In this document: piece by piece, positions 40,249-49,820 of the stretch
Layout of the letters: each line of letters opens with the position of its first letter
Position numbering within the stretch: position 1 is the stretch's first letter
Source of the DNA: Planotetraspora thailandica
Lineage (GTDB): Bacteria; Actinomycetota; Actinomycetes; Streptosporangiales; Streptosporangiaceae
Reading direction: 5' to 3'
Length of the DNA: 64,000 nt
Assembly: GCF_016863335.1 (NCBI RefSeq)
Contig: NZ_BOOR01000065.1
Span: forward strand, 1 to 64,000
Program-made: the position numbers and the translations under genes
The notes under the pieces: generated by a model
Told to the model about the DNA's origin: nothing
Database searches by the model: none
Seen by the model: the letters and a program-made list of their open reading frames with translations, nothing else

Positions 40249-41928
40249 ATGTCGGAAGAAGGGAGCGGGCATTTGAATGACGGACCGCTGATCGTTCAGT
40301 CGGACAAGACGCTGCTGCTCGAGGTCGACCACGAACGCGCCGACGAGTGCCGCAAGGCGATCGCCCCGTTCGCCGAGCTCGAACGGGCTCCCGAGCACGT
40401 GCACACCTACCGCGTCACCCCGCTCGCCCTGTGGAACGCGCGTGCCGCCGGGCACGACGCCGAGCAGGTCGTCGACGCGCTGATCGGTTTCAGCCGCTAC
40501 CCCGTGCCCCACGCGCTGCTCGTCGACGTGGCCGAGACCATGTCCCGGTACGGCAGGCTGCGGCTGGAGAAGCACCCCTCGCACGGGCTCGTGCTCACCA
40601 GCACCGACCGGGCGGTGCTGGAGGAGGTGCTGCGCTCCAAGAAGGTCCAGCCGCTGCTGGGTGAGCGGATCGGGCCCGACTCGGTGGCCGTGCACCCCTC
40701 CGAGCGCGGCAACATCAAGCAACTGCTGCTCAAGCTCGGCTGGCCGGCCGAAGACCTCGCCGGCTACGTCGACGGCGAGCACCACCCCGTCGATCTGGAC
40801 GAGGACGGCTGGGCCCTGCGGCCGTACCAGAAGGAGGCGGCGGACGCCTTCTGGCACGGCGGTTCGGGCGTCGTGGTGCTGCCCTGCGGCGCGGGCAAGA
40901 CGATCGTCGGCGCGGCCGCGATCGCGCATGCCAAGGCGACCACCCTGATCCTGGTCACCAACACCGTCTCTGCCCACCAGTGGAAGCAGGAGCTGATCAA
41001 GCGGACGTCGCTGACCGCCGACGAGATCGGCGAGTACACGGGCACGAAGAAGGAGATCCGCCCCGTCACCATCGCCACCTACCAGGTGATGACCACCCGT
41101 CGGCAGGGCGTCTACCGGCACCTTGAGCTGTTCGACGCGCGCGACTGGGGCCTGGTCATCTACGACGAGGTCCATCTGCTGCCGGCGCCGATCTTCCGTA
41201 TGACGGCCGACCTGCAGGCCCGCCGCCGCATAGGCCTGACGGCGACGCTGATCCGCGAGGACGGCCGCGAGGGCGACGTGTTCTCCCTCATCGGGCCCAA
41301 GCGCTACGACGCGCCCTGGAAGGAGATGGAGTCGCAAGGCTGGATCGCGCCCGCCGACTGCGTGGAGGTCAGGGTGACGCTGACCGACGAGGAGCGGCTG
41401 GCCTATGCGATGGCCGACTCCGACGAGCGCTACCGGTTCTGCTCCACCACGCCGTCGAAGACCCGGGTGACCGAGGCCCTCGTCGGCCGGCACGCGGGCG
41501 AGCAGGTGCTGGTGATCGGCCAGTACATCGACCAGCTCGACGAGCTGGGCGAGCACCTCGACGCCCCGGTGATCAAGGGGGAGACCCGGGTCAAGGAGCG
41601 GGAGCGCCTGTTCCAGGCATTCCGCGACAAGGAGATCCAGGTGCTGGTGGTGTCGAAGGTGGCGAATTTCTCCATCGACCTGCCGGAGGCGTCGATCGCG
41701 ATCCAGGTGTCGGGCACCTTCGGGTCACGGCAGGAGGAGGCACAGCGGCTCGGGCGCGTCCTGCGGCCGAAGGCGGACGGCGGCGGCGCACGCTTCTACT
41801 CCATCGTGAGCCGTGACACGGTCGACCAGGACTTCGCCGCGCATCGTCAGCGGTTCCTGGCGGAGCAGGGCTACGCCTATCGCATCGTGGACGCCGACGA
41901 CGTGGGTGAGGAGAACCCGGCGAGGTGA
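40249..41928 (+). CDS. DNA repair helicase XPB (bacterial SF2)
   Basis: 559 residues. N-terminal XPB damage-recognition-like domain (about 15-180), then two RecA folds: motif I GAGKT (214-218), motif II DEVH, motif III GLTATLIREDGREGD, and motif VI EAQRLGRVLRP. A 3'-5' DNA helicase related to archaeal/eukaryal XPB; bacterial members are common in actinobacteria and are thought to act in excision repair. No Bax1-type nuclease follows; the partner is the upstream gene. Confidence 0.95.
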   Translation: MSEEGSGHLNDGPLIVQSDKTLLLEVDHERADECRKAIAPFAELERAPEHVHTYRVTPLALWNARAAGHDAEQVVDALIGFSRYPVPHALLVDVAETMSRYGRLRLEKHPSHGLVLTSTDRAVLEEVLRSKKVQPLLGERIGPDSVAVHPSERGNIKQLLLKLGWPAEDLAGYVDGEHHPVDLDEDGWALRPYQKEAADAFWHGGSGVVVLPCGAGKTIVGAAAIAHAKATTLILVTNTVSAHQWKQELIKRTSLTADEIGEYTGTKKEIRPVTIATYQVMTTRRQGVYRHLELFDARDWGLVIYDEVHLLPAPIFRMTADLQARRRIGLTATLIREDGREGDVFSLIGPKRYDAPWKEMESQGWIAPADCVEVRVTLTDEERLAYAMADSDERYRFCSTTPSKTRVTEALVGRHAGEQVLVIGQYIDQLDELGEHLDAPVIKGETRVKERERLFQAFRDKEIQVLVVSKVANFSIDLPEASIAIQVSGTFGSRQEEAQRLGRVLRPKADGGGARFYSIVSRDTVDQDFAAHRQRFLAEQGYAYRIVDADDVGEENPAR

Positions 41929-42120
41929 TCTCGCCGGGTGCGGATGCCAGGTCAGGTCCAGGAAACACCCTTCGTGCCGGACAACCGCATCACCCCCTCG
42001 CGCATGTGCCCCCACTCCTCAACAGCAGAGATGCCCATACCCCATCTTTACGGCAAATCACACAATTCGGCCCTGCCCAAGCCATGCCAATTCGGTAGAA
42101 ATCGCAGCGTATCGGACTGA
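41929..42120. other. intergenic, no gene seen
   Basis: A 192-bp gap between the convergent XPB helicase and small membrane protein genes. It is somewhat lower in GC towards 42040-42120. I see no convincing hairpin or frame with coding character. Confidence 0.4.
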
Positions 42121-42426
42121 TTACTGGGCGATCACCCCGCCAAGGAACAGCGCCGCCTCGGCCGCCACCCACGCGAGCACCGCGACACCCAGCAGCTCCT
42201 CTTTGCGCGTCCACCACGCCGCCGCCGTGGCCGACGCCGCGAAGAGCGCGATCACGCTGGAGAAGGCCGCTACGGTGGCGAGCCGGTCGGCGCACTCGGC
42301 GGGTGAGGCCGCCGTCGGGCAGAAGGCCTCGACTCCCCAGCCTCCGAAGACCGACAGTCCCCAGAGCAGCCCCAGCAGCACGCTCACCAGGGTCGGGATG
42401 GCAGGTGGCACCGACGTCCGCGTCAC
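42121..42426 (-). CDS. small integral membrane protein
   Basis: 101 residues from GTG 42426. Three hydrophobic helices (about 9-30, 47-68, 78-98). The loop between helices 1 and 2 has two Cys (EAFCPTAASPAECADRL) that could form an extracytoplasmic disulfide. No family recognised. Divergent from the HelD-like gene, 112 bp apart. Confidence 0.7.
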   Translation of the reverse strand: MTRTSVPPAIPTLVSVLLGLLWGLSVFGGWGVEAFCPTAASPAECADRLATVAAFSSVIALFAASATAAAWWTRKEELLGVAVLAWVAAEAALFLGGVIAQ

Positions 42427-42538
42427 CCCGATACAGGTACCCGGACAGATAGGGCGACACGCACAAGAAAACCATTTGGGTCGTTCGATCGGACGTCGCT
42501 AGGCTCTTGTCTTTCCCACTCCTGGAGGAGCTTTCCGC

Positions 42539-44521
42539 ATGCCCGAGAACGTCCTGGAGGCCGAGCGCGCGCACCTCGCGGTCGCCCGGGCCGCACTCAC
42601 GTCGATGCGCGAGCACGCCGAGTCGCTGTCGGCAGACGCCGCCGGCGACTGGGTCTCCCAGCAGGTGCTTCAGGGACTGCTCGACCAGCGGGTCGCCGCT
42701 TTGGCCGACCACCGCGACACCCCGTTGTTCTTCGGCCGTCTCGACCGCGACGCCGGAGACGACCTGCCGTCCACGATCTACGTCGGCCGCCGGCACGTCC
42801 ACGACGACAACAGCCGCGCCCTCGTCATCGACTGGCGGGCACCCGTCTCCCGCGCCTTCTACCAGGCGGGACCGGCCGACCCGATGGGCGTCGCGCTGCG
42901 GCGCCGGTTCGGCTACCAGGGTGGGGACCTGACCGCCTACGAAGACGAACCGCTCGACGGCAGGCAGCTCGGGGAGAGCAGACTGCTCGCCGAGGAGATC
43001 GAACGCCCCCGCACCGGCCCCATGCGCGACATCGTCGCGACCATCCAGCCCGACCAGGACGAGATCGTGCGATCGGGCCTCGACGTGACGGTGTGCGTCC
43101 AGGGGGCGCCCGGCACGGGGAAGACCGCGGTCGGCCTCCACCGCGCCGCCTACCTGCTGTTCACCCACCGCGAGAAGCTGTCCCGGCACGGCGTGATGAT
43201 CGTCGGGCCCAACCGTGCCTTCCTCTCCTACATCTCCTCCGTGCTGCCCGCGCTCGGAGAGGTCAAGGTCGACCAGACCACCCTCGCAGGCGTCCTGGGC
43301 GACCACTCCTTCCCCGAAGACCCGATCCGGGCGGCGCTCAAGGGGGACGTCCGGATGGCCACCGTGCTGAAGCGCGCCCTCTGGCTCCACGTGACCAAAC
43401 CGGAAGAGGGCGTGCTCTACACCAAGGGCATCAATCGCTACCGCGTCGCCGACCACGAGGTGCGTGAGATCGTCGCATCGCTGCGCGGCACGGTCCGGTA
43501 CGCCCCCGGCCGCGAGTCCCTCGCCCAGCGGCTGGCCCATGCCGTACTCGTCCAGATGGAGCGGCGCGGCGAGTCACCCGACGACCGCACGCAGGCCGCA
43601 GTCGCCCGCTCCGCGTCCGTCAAGCGGGTCCTCGACGCCGCCTGGCCCAAGCTCACCCCAGAGCAGGTGCTCTTCCGGCTGCTGTCCGACGCCGCCTTCC
43701 TCAGCCGCGCCGCCAGATCCGACCTGTCCCCGGCGGAGCAGGAGACGCTCCTGTGGGACAAGCCGACCAAGTCGTACAGATCGGCGAAGTGGTCGGCCGC
43801 CGACGCGGCGCTGCTCGACGAGATCGCCGGCCTGATCGAGCGCATCCCCTCACACGGGCACGTCGTCGTAGACGAGGCCCAGGACCTGTCCGCGATGCAG
43901 CTGCGGGCGCTGGGGCGGCGGTGCCGTACGGGATCGGCGACGGTGCTGGGCGACCTCGCGCAGGGCACCACGCCGTGGTCGGCCCGGTCGTGGACGACCG
44001 TGCTCGAGCACCTCGGCCAGCCGTCCGGCGAGGTGACGGAGCTGACCATGGGTTTCCGCGTGCCGCGCGAGATCCTCGACTACGCGGCCCGCCTGCTCCC
44101 CTCGGTCGCACCCGAGCTCGCCGTCCCGCGCTCGCTCCGTCCCGGCGCCGGGTCCCTGACCGTACGGCACGCGCCCGACGCGGCCGCGGCGCTTCCCGAC
44201 GCCGTACGGCAGGCCGCGGAACGCGACGGATCCGTCGGCGTCATCGTCGCGGACTCCGCGGTCGCCGCGGTCTCCGCAGCCCTGGCCGGCGTCCCGCACG
44301 CCGTGCTCGGCGCAGAATCCCCGGGCCGGGAGCGTGTGCTGGTCGTCCCCGCAGGGCTCGCCAAAGGCCTGGAATACGACCACGTCATCGTGCTCGAGCC
44401 CGCCGACATCGTCGCCGCGGAGGACCGGGGGCTGGCCCGCCTCTATGTGGTCCTCACCCGCGCCGTGACGTCGCTGACCGTCCTGCACTCCCGCGACCTC
44501 CCCGACCAGCTCACGATCTGA
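42539..44521 (+). CDS. HelD-like SF1 ATPase (RNA polymerase recycling family)
   Basis: 660 residues. An N-terminal coiled-coil of about 50 residues (EAERAHLAVARAALTSMREHAESL), then LFFGRLD and IYVGRRHV...LVIDWRAPVSRAFYQA, the typical HelD head. SF1 motifs: Walker A GAPGTGKT (189-196), motif II VDEAQDLSAMQL, GLAKGLEYDHVIVLEP and a C-terminal LYVVLTRAV. HelD proteins strip RNA polymerase from stalled complexes; the HelR subgroup protects against rifampicin. Ribosome site CTGGAGGAG precedes the ATG. No rifampicin-associated element is visible upstream, so I do not call it HelR. Confidence 0.85.
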   Translation: MPENVLEAERAHLAVARAALTSMREHAESLSADAAGDWVSQQVLQGLLDQRVAALADHRDTPLFFGRLDRDAGDDLPSTIYVGRRHVHDDNSRALVIDWRAPVSRAFYQAGPADPMGVALRRRFGYQGGDLTAYEDEPLDGRQLGESRLLAEEIERPRTGPMRDIVATIQPDQDEIVRSGLDVTVCVQGAPGTGKTAVGLHRAAYLLFTHREKLSRHGVMIVGPNRAFLSYISSVLPALGEVKVDQTTLAGVLGDHSFPEDPIRAALKGDVRMATVLKRALWLHVTKPEEGVLYTKGINRYRVADHEVREIVASLRGTVRYAPGRESLAQRLAHAVLVQMERRGESPDDRTQAAVARSASVKRVLDAAWPKLTPEQVLFRLLSDAAFLSRAARSDLSPAEQETLLWDKPTKSYRSAKWSAADAALLDEIAGLIERIPSHGHVVVDEAQDLSAMQLRALGRRCRTGSATVLGDLAQGTTPWSARSWTTVLEHLGQPSGEVTELTMGFRVPREILDYAARLLPSVAPELAVPRSLRPGAGSLTVRHAPDAAAALPDAVRQAAERDGSVGVIVADSAVAAVSAALAGVPHAVLGAESPGRERVLVVPAGLAKGLEYDHVIVLEPADIVAAEDRGLARLYVVLTRAVTSLTVLHSRDLPDQLTI

Positions 44522-44530
44522 GGAGATCAG

Positions 44531-44953
44531 ATGGCCGATGTTCTTGTCCGGCACGGCGGCCTCGACGACGTCGGGGCGGTGCTCGCGTTCTGGCTCGACG
44601 CGGCGGAGGGCACCGACCGTCACGACGACCCGGAGAAGGTCGCCGCCCTCATCGAACGCGACCCGGAGGCCCTCCTGATCGCCGAACTCGACGGGCGCAT
44701 GGTGGGCACCCTGATCGCCGGATGGGACGGATGGCGCGCGCATCTCTACCGGCTCGCCGTCGATCCCGCGCACCGGCGGCAAGGCATCGGGTCGCTGTTG
44801 ATCCAGGCCGCCGAGGAACGATTCACGGCATTCGGCGCGTTCCGCGTGGACGCGATGGTCCTCCACGACAACGAGCCGGCACATCACGCCTGGTCGGCCG
44901 CGGGTTACGGCGTCCAGCCCCAGTGGGGCCGATGGGTCAAGCCACTCGCCTGA
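44531..44953 (+). CDS. GNAT-family acetyltransferase
   Basis: 140 residues. Acetyl-CoA motif A is RLAVDPAHRRQGIGSLLIQAAEERF, with the usual RxxGxG/A loop; a C-terminal HDNEPAHHAWSAAGYG completes motif B. Starts 9 bp after the HelD-like gene, so the two are probably co-transcribed. Acceptor substrate unknown. Confidence 0.9.
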   Translation: MADVLVRHGGLDDVGAVLAFWLDAAEGTDRHDDPEKVAALIERDPEALLIAELDGRMVGTLIAGWDGWRAHLYRLAVDPAHRRQGIGSLLIQAAEERFTAFGAFRVDAMVLHDNEPAHHAWSAAGYGVQPQWGRWVKPLA

Positions 44954-44965
44954 CATACGACGCGA

Positions 44966-45000
44966 AGAAGGGGCGGTTCCGGCCGGGAACCGCCCCTTCT
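44966..45000. terminator. bidirectional terminator between acetyltransferase and groEL
   Basis: Perfect 15-bp stem (left arm 44966-44980, right arm 44986-45000) with the 5-nt loop GGCCG, between two convergent genes. Each arm ends in an AGAAG/CTTCT stretch. Confidence 0.9.
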
Positions 45001-45016
45001 CGGGTGTTGCGAAGAC

Positions 45017-46811
<1,795 letters not shown>

Positions 46812-46868
46812 CGGAAGCCATGCTGACCAGCTTGTACGGGTAAGTCCGGCCAACAAGCGATCAAGCGA

Positions 46869-46898
46869 GAGGCCCGGCTCGCGAACGAGCCGGGCCTC
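46869..46898. terminator. terminator hairpin after the cold-shock gene
   Basis: Perfect 13-bp stem GAGGCCCGGCTCG with the tetraloop CGAA, 18 bp beyond the cold-shock stop and upstream of the groL operators. It separates the two transcription units. Confidence 0.9.
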
Positions 46899-46915
46899 CC
46901 CTACGTACCGTGAGA

Positions 46916-47116
46916 TCAGACGGTCCGGACGCCTTCCGCCTGCGGGCCCTTCTGACCCTGCGTGATGTCGAACTCGACTCGCTGGCCCTGCTCCAAGGCC
47001 TTGTACCCGTCCATCATGATTGCCGAGTAATGGACGAACACGTCCTTACCACCGTCTACCGCGATGAAGCCGTAGCCCTTGTCCGCGTTAAACCATTTGA
47101 CGGTGCCCTGCGCCAC
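46916..47116 (-). CDS. cold-shock protein (CspA family)
   Basis: 66 residues from GTG 47116, with AGAGGAG 9 bases upstream; the full-length family start is [22 protein letters not shown]1 (KGYGFIAVD) and RNP2 (VFVHYSAI) are intact, so it is a single-domain nucleic-acid chaperone. Leader of up to 254 nt upstream, as common for cold-shock mRNAs. Confidence 0.95.
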   Translation of the reverse strand: MAQGTVKWFNADKGYGFIAVDGGKDVFVHYSAIMMDGYKALEQGQRVEFDITQGQKGPQAEGVRTV

Positions 47117-47370
47117 TTTCCGACTCCTCTTGCTGGGCTGGGGACCACCAAGAAGCCCCCGATTACGTCGATCGTCCTCGACCATACCCGTGTCAAGCCG
47201 TAGGACAACAGAGTCAATCAGCAAACTACTTCATGGCGTTCGCTCAAAGCAGGACCGGCGAATATTCAGTTTAGGCGACCAGATAGTTGACTATTGCACC
47301 ATTTCTCGCGAGCGATTCACTTCGATAACGATAGAACCGCATGTCAAACGCGTATGGCGCGAGGAAGGGC
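47117..47370 (-). promoter_or_regulatory. long AT-richer leader of the cold-shock gene
   Basis: The 254-bp gap between the sulfur-carrier stop and the cold-shock start has lower GC than its flanks, especially 47200-47345. It holds a short inverted repeat ATAGT-TG-ACTAT (near 47282-47293). No coding frame is convincing. It probably carries the promoter and a structured, temperature-responsive 5' UTR; this is inferred from the gene class. Confidence 0.4.
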
Positions 47371-47646
47371 TCAGCCTCCGGCCACGGCGGGGATGACGGA
47401 GACCTGGCTGCCCTGCGGAGTGGGCGTATCGAGGCCCTCCGTGAATCGGACATCCTCTTCGCCGACGTAGACGTTCACAAAACGGCGAATCTTGCCCGTT
47501 TCATCCAGGATGCGCCCTCCGATGCCGGGATAGTCGGCATCGAGCTTCTGGAGGACTTCGCGGAGCGTCGCCCCCTCGGCGGATACCTCGGCGGCGCCGT
47601 TCGTGTAAGTGCGCAAAATCGTCGGAATCCGCACTGAAACGCTCAT
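47371..47646 (-). CDS. ThiS/MoaD-family sulfur carrier (CysO-like)
   Basis: 91 residues with a ubiquitin-like beta-grasp fold and the essential C-terminal Gly-Gly (VIPAVAGG). SVRIPTILRTYTNG, RRFVNVYVGEEDVRF and GLDTPTPQGSQVSVIPAVAGG closely resemble mycobacterial CysO, whose C-terminal thiocarboxylate delivers sulfur for cysteine synthesis. Here it follows a ThrC homologue under a SAM riboswitch (45-bp gap), so the sulfur may go to homocysteine. No MoaE or moeB-like gene is adjacent, arguing against molybdopterin synthesis. Confidence 0.92.
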   Translation of the reverse strand: MSVSVRIPTILRTYTNGAAEVSAEGATLREVLQKLDADYPGIGGRILDETGKIRRFVNVYVGEEDVRFTEGLDTPTPQGSQVSVIPAVAGG

Positions 47647-47691
47647 TTATGGCTCGCTTTCGTTGCTGCGGTTGGGCTGGGAGAAACGACT

Positions 47692-48942
47692 TCAGTTGGC
47701 GAATGCCGTACGGAATGCCTCGAGCGAGGGCCGGATGACGGCCGTCGGGCGGGCCTCGGCGGCGACCGCGTCGAGGGTCTTGAGTCCGTCGCCCGTGTTC
47801 AGCACGACGGTCTCGGCCTCGGGGTCGAGCACGCCGTTTCTAACCAGCTTATGCAGGACGCCCACGGTCACGCCGCCGGCCGTCTCCGCGAAGACGCCCT
47901 CCGTGCGGGCGAGCAGGCGGATGGCCTCGACGATCTCACGGTCGTCGACGTCCTCGACCGCGCCGCCCGTGCGCCGGGCGATGTCCAGCACGTACGGACC
48001 GTCGGCCGGGTTGCCGATGGCCAGGGACTTGGCGATCGTGTCCGGCTTGACCGGGCGCACGACGTCCTGGCCCGCCTTGAACGCCGCGGAGACCGGCGAG
48101 CATCCCTCGGCCTGGGCGCCGAAGACGCGGTACGGCTTGTCCTCGACGAGCCCCAGCTTGATCAGCTCGCGGAAACCCTTGTCAATCTTGGTGAGCTGCG
48201 AACCCGACGCGATCGGAATGACGATCTGGTCGGGAAGCCGCCAGCCGAGCTGCTCGGCGATCTCGTAGGCCAGCGTCTTGGAGCCTTCGGCGTAATACGG
48301 CCGGAGGTTGACGTTGACGAAGCCCCACTTCTCCCCCAGCTCGTCGCCGATCAGCTCGGAGCAGAAACGGTTCACCTCGTCATAGGTGCCGTCGATGCCG
48401 ACGAGACGGCCGCCGTAGACGGCGGCCATGGTGATCTTGGCTTCTTCGAGGTTGGCGGGGATGAAGACGCACGAGTCGAGCCCGGCGCGGGCCGCGGCCG
48501 CGCCCACCGCGCCGGCGAGGTTGCCCGTGGAGGAGCAGGAGAGCGTGTGGAACCCGAAGGTCCTGGCCGCTTCGACCGCGATGGACACCACGCGGTCCTT
48601 GAACGAATGGGTGGGGTTGCCGGAGTCGTCCTTGACGTGCAGCGAACGCAGGCCGAGCTCGGCGGCGAGGTTGTCGGCCTTGACCAGCTTCGTCCAGCCC
48701 GGCTGGAGGTTGGGCTTGGAGGCCACGTCAGCGGGGACGGGGAGCAGCGCCCGATAGCGCCAGATGTTGGTGGGACCAGATTCGATGTCCTGCCGGCGGA
48801 CCTCGCCGAAGTCGTAGGCGACCTCGAGCGGCCCGAAACACTCAGAACAGGCGAAGATCGGACCGAGTTCGTAGACGGTGCCGCATTCCCGGCACGACAG
48901 ACCGGTGGCGGGGCCGAACGGGCGGGCATCCTTAAGCACCAT
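47692..48942 (-). CDS. thrC: threonine-synthase homologue with N-terminal zinc ribbon (possible homocysteine synthase)
   Basis: 416 residues from ATG 48942, with GGGAAAGG upstream; ATG 48963 would add seven. Fold-type II PLP enzyme: PLP lysine K115 in NPTHSFKDR, phosphate-binding loop CSSTGNLAGAVG. Residues C17, C20, C32 and C35 (CREC, CSEC) form a zinc ribbon absent from the ordinary ~350-residue actinobacterial threonine synthase. Threonine synthase acts on O-phosphohomoserine; this paralogue is regulated by SAM and paired with a sulfur carrier, which fits homocysteine formation from the same substrate. I recall a reported Streptomyces route of this kind but cannot verify it here. Enzyme family certain, product uncertain. 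Confidence 0.85.
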   Translation of the reverse strand: MVLKDARPFGPATGLSCRECGTVYELGPIFACSECFGPLEVAYDFGEVRRQDIESGPTNIWRYRALLPVPADVASKPNLQPGWTKLVKADNLAAELGLRSLHVKDDSGNPTHSFKDRVVSIAVEAARTFGFHTLSCSSTGNLAGAVGAAAARAGLDSCVFIPANLEEAKITMAAVYGGRLVGIDGTYDEVNRFCSELIGDELGEKWGFVNVNLRPYYAEGSKTLAYEIAEQLGWRLPDQIVIPIASGSQLTKIDKGFRELIKLGLVEDKPYRVFGAQAEGCSPVSAAFKAGQDVVRPVKPDTIAKSLAIGNPADGPYVLDIARRTGGAVEDVDDREIVEAIRLLARTEGVFAETAGGVTVGVLHKLVRNGVLDPEAETVVLNTGDGLKTLDAVAAEARPTAVIRPSLEAFRTAFAN

Positions 48943-48974
48943 GAAGCGAGGCCTTTCCCTCATCTTCGCTCGCG

Positions 48975-49100
48975 ACCACCCTGATCACGAGCCGGAATTG
49001 GCACCTGTCCCGGCCGGCCTCGTGGTCACGAGTCGGACGCCGGGAAGGTTGCCGGGGCTTCGCAGGGCCGGTCCCTCCACCCCTCTGGATGAGCAATATT
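48975..49100 (-). ncRNA. SAM-I (S-box) riboswitch
   Basis: Read on the minus strand, the conserved S-box core appears in order: CTCATCCAGAG, GGGTGGAGGGAC, GGCCC, TGCGAAGCCCCGGCAACC, a variable P3 stem, and GGTGCCAATTCCGGC. These are the kink-turn, P2/P3 junction and SAM-binding segments of the SAM-I aptamer. It lies 30-60 nt upstream of the ThrC homologue start. A potential stem GCGAG/CTCGC just after the aptamer would enclose the ribosome site, so control at translation initiation is plausible. High SAM would repress. Confidence 0.92.
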
Positions 49101-49199
49101 CAGTTGTCGACCTGATCGACAGGTTCCTTGCACTGTACCTTGCCGTCCCGCTTGTCCGATCCGTCGTCTCACGATCCGGGATCGCAGCGTCCACGGGGG

Positions 49200-49751
49200 T
49201 CAGCGATACTCGTCCCCAAGCGTCGTCTGGATGAACTTCCTGGCCTGGTGAATCCGCGATTTCGCGGTGCCGACGGGAATGCCGAGCTGCACGGCGATCT
49301 CCGCGTAGTCGAGCTCGCAGATGTCGCGTAACACCAGCGCGTGGGCCAGGTCGGGCTTGTCGGCCTCCAGCGCCTCCATCGCGTCGAGCAGGTCGAGCCG
49401 CGAACCCGCGATCACGCTGACCCGGCGCGGGTCCGGCCGCTGGTCGGGCAGTTCCTCCGCCTGCTCCGACGACCGCCGCTTCAGCGAGCGGTAGGTGGAC
49501 CTGGCGCAGTTGACGGTCACGATGTGCAGCCAGGTGCCGAATCGCGAGCGGCCCTCGAACCTGCCGATGTTCCTGGCGACGGCCAGCAGCGTGTCCTGCG
49601 CCGCCTCCTCCGCGTCCTGCCGGTACGGCAGAAGCCGCTCGCAATGCCGGATCACGTCGTGCTCGATCCTGCGTAGCAATTCACCCAGCGCACGATGATC
49701 GCCCTGAGCCGCCGATCGGGCCAGGTCGTCGACCGCCTCGTCCAGTGCCAT
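49200..49751 (-). CDS. ECF-type RNA polymerase sigma factor
   Basis: 183 residues. Region 2 (about 30-95) has YRQDAEEAAQDTLLAVARNIGRFEGRSRFGTWLHIVTVNCARSTYRS, region 4 (about 125-180) LRDICELDYAEIAVQLGIPVGTAKSRIHQARKF. No anti-sigma gene is next to it. Divergent from otsA (69-bp gap), so it may influence trehalose synthesis; that is inference. The riboswitch-led operon lies downstream on the same strand. Confidence 0.93.
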   Translation of the reverse strand: MALDEAVDDLARSAAQGDHRALGELLRRIEHDVIRHCERLLPYRQDAEEAAQDTLLAVARNIGRFEGRSRFGTWLHIVTVNCARSTYRSLKRRSSEQAEELPDQRPDPRRVSVIAGSRLDLLDAMEALEADKPDLAHALVLRDICELDYAEIAVQLGIPVGTAKSRIHQARKFIQTTLGDEYR

Positions 49752-49820
49752 TACGGATCAAGCCCTCCTGCCATTGACGGGATCCTATTGATCGCTGCCA
49801 GGTTTGATTAATCTTCCTGC

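Noticed and set aside
41938..42120. Small plus-strand frame after the XPB helicase
   Set aside because: No ribosome site, mixed composition and no recognisable pattern; treated as intergenic.
42427..42538. Rifampicin-associated element upstream of the HelD-like gene
   Set aside because: No GGGGCTTGC...GCAAGCCCC-type inverted repeat is present.
47371..47646. Molybdopterin synthase small subunit (MoaD)
   Set aside because: No molybdenum cofactor genes nearby and the sequence is closer to CysO; the SAM-controlled ThrC homologue points to amino-acid sulfur transfer.
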